Positions 56,880 through 64,000 of a stretch of 64,000 bases of DNA are shown piece by piece. Source of the stretch: Apostichopus japonicus (lineage: Eukaryota; Echinodermata; Holothuroidea; Aspidochirotida; Stichopodidae); the NCBI RefSeq assembly GCF_037975245.1, contig NC_092577.1, positions 7,347,001 to 7,411,000 of the forward strand, given 5' to 3'. Numbering within the stretch: position 1 is the first letter of the stretch; each line of letters opens with the position of its first letter. The notes below the pieces were generated by a model. That model was not told the DNA's origin. It was given only the letters and a program-made list of their open reading frames with translations, and did no database searches. Both the position numbers and the translations under genes were made by a program.

Positions 56880-57020
56880 CGAATTCAGCTAAAGTGCGCG
56901 CGAAGTGCGCAGAAACTGTTAAGGTTATCTACCTAACATGCATGTGCAAGGATCAGTTAATTCTCACAGTATCAATACAGCTAGTGCGCGCGAAGCGCGC
57001 CAAATCTATTTTCCCAAAAA
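56880..57020. repeat. GCGCGCGAAG palindromic repeats
   Basis: Two copies of AGTGCGCGCGAAG(T/C)GCGC spaced about 100 bp, related to the units at 53600-54060. Confidence 0.65.
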
Positions 57021-57474
57021 TTTACCAAATTGACGCCCAAGATATTATCGTTTTGTTAGTTTAGCTATAGTATACACAATGCACGCGAAACAAGAAAGTG
57101 TTTTGGCACTTTGTCTCCTAAAATACCGTCGTTTTGCTATTTAAGCTTTTCAATTCAACGGTATTCGTATATGTTTTACTACATTGCAAAACTATTACAT
57201 TGGTAGGGTGACAGGACGAAAATTGTAATACAGATATCTATGTAAGTAGACCAAAGTTAGCCCATATCTCACTCCTTTATGTGGCCAAAAAAAAAAGCGA
57301 AAGTCACTTTCTACAGGTCAAACATGGTTTACACACAGAATGCGGAAATAAATAAATATATCACTAATGCACGAGAATCTCGCACAAAGATACGCGTTTT
57401 TCGTATCTTTAACTTCGCGATTATTTTTTCTCAGGTGAGTTAATATTCTACCAACGAACAGTTTTTATTGGTAA

Positions 57475-57765
57475 TTAACGTTATAAAATCGTCCCAATTG
57501 GGTGCTCCCGATTGACAATTTTCTGTGGGCAATTTTACGGGGGGGGGGTTGTCCGGGAGGGTAATGGTCCGGGGTAATTGTCCGGGGGGGTGTCGACCGG
57601 TATGGGAATTGTCCGGGGAAATTTTCTGGGGTGGGAACTGTCCGGGTGGGAATTGTCTGAGTGGTAATTGTCCGGGGTAATTGTCCAGGGGGTAGTTGTC
57701 TGGGGGTAATTGTCCGGGGGGGGGGGTAATTGTCCAGGGGGAGTTGTTCGGTCACCAATTTTTAG
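57475..57765. repeat. 17 bp GGACAATTCCC minisatellite, inverted copy
   Basis: Reads GGGTAATTGTCCGGGG repeatedly on the plus strand; its reverse complement matches 53165-53440, including the entry sequence before the array. Confidence 0.92.
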
Positions 57766-60700
57766 GGCTGTGTTTTTGGTTAATAGTCTTGTATCATGGT
57801 TGTCGATGTGTGTACATTTTGATTTAAGTTCCTTTATATACCTTCTTTAGTGCAACTTAATATACTGAAACATTTCACTGTTTCTTTCTCTTACCGTATG
57901 TATACCTTTCGATTTTCATGTTAATATTTTTTCGTGCAAATATACAATCATCGCGGGGCACCAACAAAAAATCTATCGCGCCGCGCCGCTTGCAGTATTT
58001 TTGGTTAAAATAAATTGTCCCGCATTATTTCTTTTTGTCGGAACATACAGACGTCGGAATATAGAGATTTAACCAAATTGAGAGCATCACAATAATGTGT
58101 TATCTAGTCAGACTCCTACCAACGAGAAGTGCAACTTAAATTCAAGAAGATAAACTGAACGTAACAAGAATCAATCCTTCTTTATTTTGTATTCATAACT
58201 GTTGTCTATAAACCCTCTCCATTCAAATTTCCTCCGATTGGTTGCATGGGAACATGGCATGGGAACATGTGGGACACATTAAACAACCAATGAGAGCAAT
58301 TTTGCTCATATATAATGGTAAAACTTACATAGAATTGCCAACAATTAAGAACGCAACGTATGCAACAACAATGCGTATGACCTAATAAAAATATGTTATT
58401 TGGAGGATTTCCCCAACGGATGATTCGTAGTCACTGCTGTACACCTACTGACTTACTTAATGTCTGTTTCCATGGTTACTTTGACACGTTCACTGACAAT
58501 GGCAAGTGGTTCGTTTACCTGTTTCTATTCATGGTGTTAAACTGGCTCGAGTCATCTATTATTATGCTAATGAGATATTTACGGGAGTTCCAGGTGTGGC
58601 ATTCTTACTATATTGACTTGCTTTAGCACATAAAATTGTTGGAATCAAACGTCTGTAGAATGTAAGCGGCTGCATATATTTGTACAGAAAACTATTGTAG
58701 AAGTAGAGTAGGCCTACTGTGTGTACTAAAACGGTGATGATGTTATCGGGTAGAAACATGGAATGGATTTGATGGGCTCTCTGAAAAAAAAAATGAATCT
58801 CTCTGAAGGGGAGGGCGAAGGAAGGGCAGTGGCGGGGGCAGGTATAGGGTGTCTGAAGGGTGGAGGTGGTGACTTAACTTACTGAAGAGCATACTGAAGA
58901 CGGGGATTGGGATGAAGCATTGATAGTCTAGAAAGTGAATAATCATAGATCTGTATTACATTTTTTTTTAAATCCGACCAAGCTATAGGCCTACTGCCAA
59001 CGTATAATACTTTTCACTGATACATTTTGCGTCGTTACAGTGACACCTGGAATGGCATTAAGAATATGACATGCTGAATTTATATTGTACTTTATTTATG
59101 GTATTACTGAATATTTTTGCCTTGTTTCTTGGAGTGTCGGGTGAGGCGGGATTGAGTGACTTAAATATTTCTTTCATTATTTTTAGTAACACGTCATACA
59201 CTGTGGATCATATCAACTGATAACATTAACGTGAATGTGTAAGGATGGAAATGAGAAACTTTTTATGAGGTTGGTCTGCGGAACTGATAAAGGCGAGAGG
59301 AGTAGCGATATATTAAACTAAATATATTCGTTGTGTAACCAATTTGACGACTCATGAATCTTGTCTGAGAAAAAGAAATAAATCAACTCAACGTATTAGC
59401 GAGGTTTACGTATCTGTCTATAAAACTACAATATATTCTTAGTAGGCCTATGTAAAGGAAACAATGGACATGAAGAAACAAAGAAAACACAGGTAATTGA
59501 TAATGGAGCTAGAGATAATAATAAAAAAAAAACACCCGGTGACCGGAACAATGAGGGTGATGATAGGGTTAGGGTGGGAGGAGGGTAAAAATACATTGAA
59601 AAGGGAAACTACGAAGAACAAATCGTGCAATCACGGTTATAGCTGAAGGGGGTAGGTAGGGTAACAACAGATTGGTAAATAGGAGGTGTCGGGGTGTGAT
59701 GAGTGAAACTGGTGTTGGATGGGTTATAAGTGAGGGGTTGGGATTGGAGTTGATGGTTTCAATTACACTCAATTTTAAAGGGCAAAGCAGGGACGTCCTG
59801 GTCAAATCAAGTATCTCGAAATATGTATTTCGAGGAATTTTAAATTATTAAACAGTTTTTGTTCAAAGTTATGAATTATATAAAGCTGAAGCTCTCGATG
59901 ACCTTTAAATTATTGTTTAAAATTATGAAAAGAATAATGAAAATTAATATAAGTTGAGCTTTTTTCTTGTCAAATTGGATTTCAAACTATAAAGAAGAAA
60001 TTGATGTAGTTTTAAATGCATTAAATCTTAACCTCTGCAATTTATGAGATACATATTTGCCTTTTAATAATTTTAGGTAGTAAAAAATACAATTTAACTT
60101 TATAATTAACTCCATTACAATTATTTATTCCATTTTTTGATAAATTTTATTTATTAACTTATTTTGAATAACTATTTTTTAAACTGCGACAACTAAAACT
60201 GTTTTATTGGTTGCTTGTTTGGTATAAATTTCAGTTTTAGTAGAGAGTAGAGTATTATAATCTGATCACATGGGATTTTATGTATAGATTCATAGGTTTT
60301 TGCTATTTTATTGCAATCATTTTATTTCTTTTATATTTATAACGATTTTCAATCTCTTTTGTTGAACAAAAATATCTTAAATAGATTGAACATAATTGAA
60401 AAACAAATATTTTAGAGGTTTCAGCTTGAGAAGTCACATTTATTACTTATCAACTCAAAAACCCTATTTTAAAACTCATTCGAATTATTAAATTCAAACG
60501 ACCTTTTCCTATATATCTCTCATTTTATCCTAATAAACATTTCTGTCATTCTAAAACCATTTCTTACTTAAATGTTAACAATAAACTAAACAAAGAACAT
60601 TTTAAACAACCCCCACCCACCCTCCACCCCTCTCTTACCAACACTCTCTTAAAATATTCCCTATTAATCCATTATATTTTTTATTATTTATTATAACATC

Positions 60701-60895
60701 CTACATTATTCCTTTCGCGATGACCTAATTATTCAATTAAATCCAACTAAACTAATTACATCCAATCCTTGACATTAAAATTACAGCAGACTTTACATTC
60801 TCTATTGTTCGTTTAATATTGATAACTTTTATTAATTAAATTAATTCCCTGTTTAACTGTTATGATGATTCTATCATCTACACCGGAGTACTTAC
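57766..60895. other. Intergenic or intronic, no exon seen
   Basis: AT-rich. 58743-59805 is purine-rich on the plus strand and 60420-60890 is pyrimidine-rich. Open frames such as 58393-58626 have hydrophobic runs but no splice or family support. Part may be intron of the leucine-rich-repeat gene. Confidence 0.4.
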
Positions 60896-61060
60896 TTCAG
60901 CTCCTTCAAGCTTGTACACTGTGATGAGTAAGACAAGATGGCCGCCAACTTTTCATTAGTTAGTCTCCTGTTGTCAACGATCCACAGCTCCTGGAGAGAC
61001 CTCAGGATAGAGAGAGAGAGACCAGACTTAAGGATAAGGTTCAGACCAGACTCATCAACT
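60896..61060 (-). CDS. Leucine-rich-repeat exon (internal, NLR/RNI-like)
   Basis: A 165 bp internal exon: acceptor CTGCTCTCCTAG at 61061, donor GTAAGT from 60895. It encodes 55 residues with two repeats of the type LxxLxxLxIxxN: SLSILRSLQELWIVDNRRLT and LAAILSYSSQCTSLKEL. The length, close to two 28-residue units, and equal splice phases at both ends match modular leucine-rich-repeat exons of NLR or RNI-type proteins, which bind ligands or form scaffolds. No neighbouring exon was found within the window, so introns are long or this is an isolated relic. The frame is intact. The full protein, and whether it is an immune receptor, cannot be told from here. Confidence 0.7.
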
Positions 61061-62194
61061 CTAGGAGAGCAGGATACTAGAAACACACATGAGATAGGAA
61101 TCTAGAATGAAAGAATAGAGTTATTGATAATAGAGTAGATAGAGATAAATATATTGGATTTGGTTAGGATTAGAATAATTATTATATGTCATCAATCATA
61201 AAAATAACGAAATAAAAATAAGGGAATGTGAAGCAATAAACTAGGACATTTAGGTTGTGTTTAGTTGTAAAAAGGAATTTAGTTAATTAACGGAAATAAA
61301 GGATAGATTTTAAGGGGAGACAAATATTAACAGAAATAATTAGATTAGATTAGAGGAAAACAAAGTGGTAATGTAGGATTTAAGGGTTAGTTTCCATTTT
61401 TTTTACAATTATATGATTAATTAAAGGTTTTATAGCAAATAAGGTTTAATAAAGTAAGAATGTGGGGCTACATATTTTAATTTATTAGTTATAATAGGAA
61501 ACCAATTTCTGTGACGGGTTGAGAATTTTATAAAAAAATGGGTAATCAAGAATTGAGATTATTCTATCTTTTTTGAAAAAAAGTATTGATCACATGTATT
61601 TGTGTTTTAATTTAGAACAGAAGAAAACTGTAATTTAAATGACAATATTAGTCACTAATGGGAGAGGAATTATGAAAAGGAAACTTCCACTTTAACTAAT
61701 ACCAGGCTTTTATGAAGTTTAAGGAGATTTGGAAGAATTATATTTAAATCAATAGGTTGTTTCTAATAATTAAAATGCAAGTTAGAGAAGCAGATGTAGA
61801 TCAAATTCAAGTTTCAAGAGAGAAGGTTGATGAGACTTAAACTCAATTTTTATTATACCTATTATTTAATTATTGATCCAAATCCTACTATTCTGCTTGA
61901 ATTATAATTATTTACAATTAATACGATTTGTTTAAAAGATGATGTCTACCTGTGTTTTGTTATCAAATTCATTTCTAAGTTACGGTTTCAATGTGACATA
62001 ACTTCTAGTGGAGTTTTATTTAAATGTAACATTTTTCTTTCTTTGGGCTTGTAGATATTCCTAAATTGGGTAACGCTTATGATCTTATCATTTCTTCCAA
62101 TTAAATAGTACCATCCGCTTTTTATATTTGTTTAACAAATAATATTGTTATCTGGAACACTTCATATCATTGAGAGTTTAATTATACTAATTAA
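61061..62194. other. Probable intron of the leucine-rich-repeat gene
   Basis: Purine-rich on the plus strand, so pyrimidine-rich in the sense of the exon. No second repeat exon was recognised. Confidence 0.4.
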
Positions 62195-62434
62195 TTATTA
62201 CTTATTATTATTAAGTTTAACCGGGTTGATTGGATCTTCATTGTAATATCTTCTGTTACTACGGAGTTCAGAGGATGGAAACAGTTAGCGGACAAATATC
62301 GATTTACAAACACGAGAGATAAATCAGTTAATTACAAGTTTAATGAGAGGACGGCGCCTTTTAAAACCAATGTTAGAGCTACGGCTCTGGCGAACATAGC
62401 AGCAGCGTTAAAGAAGTGGCGCAATTTTAATTAA
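62195..62434 (+). CDS. Unidentified coding-like stretch, partial
   Basis: Open for 80 codons without an ATG near its start. The last 59 codons (from 62258) look protein-coding: EFRGWKQLADKYRFTNTRDK, then an Arg/Lys/Asn-rich loop, then ATALANIAAALKKWRNFN and TAA. The WKQLADKYxFT followed by a distal AAALKKW helix is loosely like a death-fold domain, but the similarity is weak. The G/C content is higher than the surroundings. The stop is followed by a run of ten A, which would also suit a retrocopy end. It lies on the opposite strand to the leucine-rich-repeat exon. I do not assign a function. Confidence 0.35.
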   Translation, partial: LLLIIIKFNRVDWIFIVISSVTTEFRGWKQLADKYRFTNTRDKSVNYKFNERTAPFKTNVRATALANIAAALKKWRNFN

Positions 62435-62724
62435 AAAAAAAACTGTTTAAATATCATATGACCATAGATCTGTTGGCTTGGAAATGACTTACGGTTTTTA
62501 TTATTAAGTGGGCAAAATTAAGACAAAACCAGTTGTGAGTAGAACACCACCAATTATTTAATAACATAATTTCAGTCAGCCTGCAAGGTAAAAAGCTGCA
62601 GGTTTCTTACACAATTGGCTCAAATTTCCGACCTGGTAGATTTAGTAATTAGGTGACTACAATAATAATTGTGGAATGTTATAGATTGACTTGTATTAAT
62701 GCCTATAAGGTTATGTTATGTACG

Positions 62725-63390
62725 ACAGTGGCGGCGGAACCGGGGGGTGGGGCTTGGGGGGCTCAGCCCCCAATGAAAAAGTTGAGGGGGCAAATGCATG
62801 AGAGCCCCCCCCCCCAATTTTTACCAAGGCTCCGAAACGTGCATCTGCCCATTTTTCAATGCATACTTGTCGATCTGTCCGATGCACACGTATACTATAT
62901 AGGTGTAATAATTTTAGTAAATGCTGGGGGTACATGCATTCGTGACAGTGCTTGGCTCATAGAAATTTGTTGGCAACTGCACATGGTTTTGGAATTACCC
63001 ATTTGTTGACATTAAGAAATGCTTTCTTTTTTTTCTTATGACATTTATTTAATTATTGCATTTAATTGCAAGTAGTAATTTACTACACTCAAAAACGTCT
63101 TTGCGAGTACACTACGAGTATAGCTACTCTCTCAAAAACACCATCGAATATACAAATTACAATGTTTTTACAGATTTTAACGTACAATTTGAGAAATTGC
63201 AGGCTTGAGACCCATATTCTAGGGGTAGGTATTCGAAGCATAAAACACTCGAGAAGTGCCGTTTCCGGCCATCTGGGGGTTTGAAAAAACCAAAAATTTT
63301 CTTGTACGCTCCGCGCCAACCGATGGTGGCGCTCCGCTTAGATAGTGTCCACACATTAGCCACCCCAATAATTTGTCCGTTCCGCCGCGC
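62725..63390. mobile_element. hAT-like element, boundaries tentative
   Basis: The left end is CAGTGGCGGAACCGG with poly-G and a later poly-C run. The right side includes AAGTGCCGTTTCCGGCCATC and GTACGCTCCGCGCCAACCGA, then a GTTCCGCCGCGCCTG end near 63375-63390. The internal block is the one in 2095-2719, 15480-15680 and 31203-31926. No 8 bp duplication was found, so ends are uncertain. Confidence 0.5.
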
Positions 63391-64000
63391 CTGTGCTAAC
63401 CTGCCAGTGAGTAAAGGTCAAATGAAATGCAAGGTTTTCCAGAGATTGAGATTCCATATTCCATATCATATACAAGCATTATGTAGTTTGTGTCACCAAA
63501 ATACTCAGTAGGGGCTATAGCACCCCTCTCAAAATACTGCAGTGCTTTGCACCACCCTTACTGGTCCAAGACAACCCATTATTGGAACATATCCATAATT
63601 TCCGGGGTTTGTGCTGGTAATGCTCGTTTCCTATTGACGTATCTTCAGCTTCAATATCACTTTTACATACTTTTACATAATTTACTTACTAAAAGTGTAG
63701 GAGTCTTTTACAGCAAACATGTAACGTTGATTGCCCACAGAGACTGCTTTCATAGTGTCACGTTGCTATCTGAATGCAAAAGTTCCTAAGAACTTTCATT
63801 TAAGCTTCAGAAACCAAACACTGTAATACTGCATAATCACTAAATTAAAAAGATCAAAGATTGGATCAAAGTGGAACTGCACTACCATTGGTTTTTCTTT
63901 GTTGTGAGTATCCTTTTGTTTCTGAAGTTGTCTGAAATTTCTGAACAACTAATTTGATTTCATGTTAGTGTTTCACTTTTGATTTAGAAGTCACTAAGGC
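63391..64000. other. Intergenic, no gene seen
   Basis: Short open frames only; nothing recognised. Confidence 0.5.

Noticed and set aside
58393-58626. 77-codon plus frame with hydrophobic run
   Set aside because: Single short frame, no domain and no supporting exon.
60640-60660. CACTCTCTTAAAAT resembling the terminus of element 2
   Set aside because: No following AGACTGAA word, no inverted partner and it lies in pyrimidine-rich sequence, so likely chance.
59800-60880. Possible mitochondrial DNA insertion because of strong strand asymmetry
   Set aside because: No mitochondrial protein, rRNA or tRNA sequence could be recognised.

Overview
This is a eukaryotic (metazoan) nuclear window of AT-rich, intron-bearing, repeat-rich DNA. 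The actin sequence, the short-motif transposons, Penelope-type ribozyme-like motifs, many hAT-like elements and dense poly-G/poly-C tracts suit a marine invertebrate. A deuterostome such as an echinoderm is my best guess, but it is not proven by the sequence. There is no bacterial-style operon, rRNA or CRISPR array.

Only one gene is complete and certain: a 375-codon actin on the minus strand (coding 11935 down to 4568; four coding exons; introns after codon 41, after codon 121 and inside codon 204). Its 4.8 kb first intron carries two hAT-like miniature elements with perfect or near-perfect 8 bp target duplications, plus two adjacent minisatellites. Exon 2 is almost invariant actin, whereas exon 4 has about 15 unusual substitutions, so this is a divergent paralogue.

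Region by region: 690-3937 is a fold-back-like element whose long inverted arms are arrays of GATATC palindromes; it encloses a broken gag-like fragment and a hAT-like piece. 4568-11935 is actin. 15785-17429 is a second copy of the right half of the fold-back locus, with an internal tandem duplication. 14303-14714, 19281-20723, 31203-31926 and 32171-32629 are further TIR elements. 35721-38673 and 47194-52246 are two larger elements sharing one architecture: TA target duplication, related terminal inverted repeats, dense subterminal arrays of an element-specific short word, and remnants of a shared multi-exon gene whose first exon looks SAM-like and whose C-terminal parts are homologous. 44467-44511 is a Penelope-type hammerhead-like motif. 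53165-57765 is bounded by inverted copies of a 17 bp minisatellite. 60896-61060 is a minus-strand leucine-rich-repeat exon, probably from a larger immune-type gene, and 62195-62434 is an unexplained coding-like stretch. The rest is AT-rich intergenic DNA with minisatellites and no supportable gene.

The most unusual content is the pair of TA-flanked elements. They appear to use the same termini and the same protein family, while each has a different 6-9 bp word repeated in both orientations at both ends. This suggests a mobile system whose DNA-recognition word changes between lineages. Both copies here look non-autonomous or decayed.
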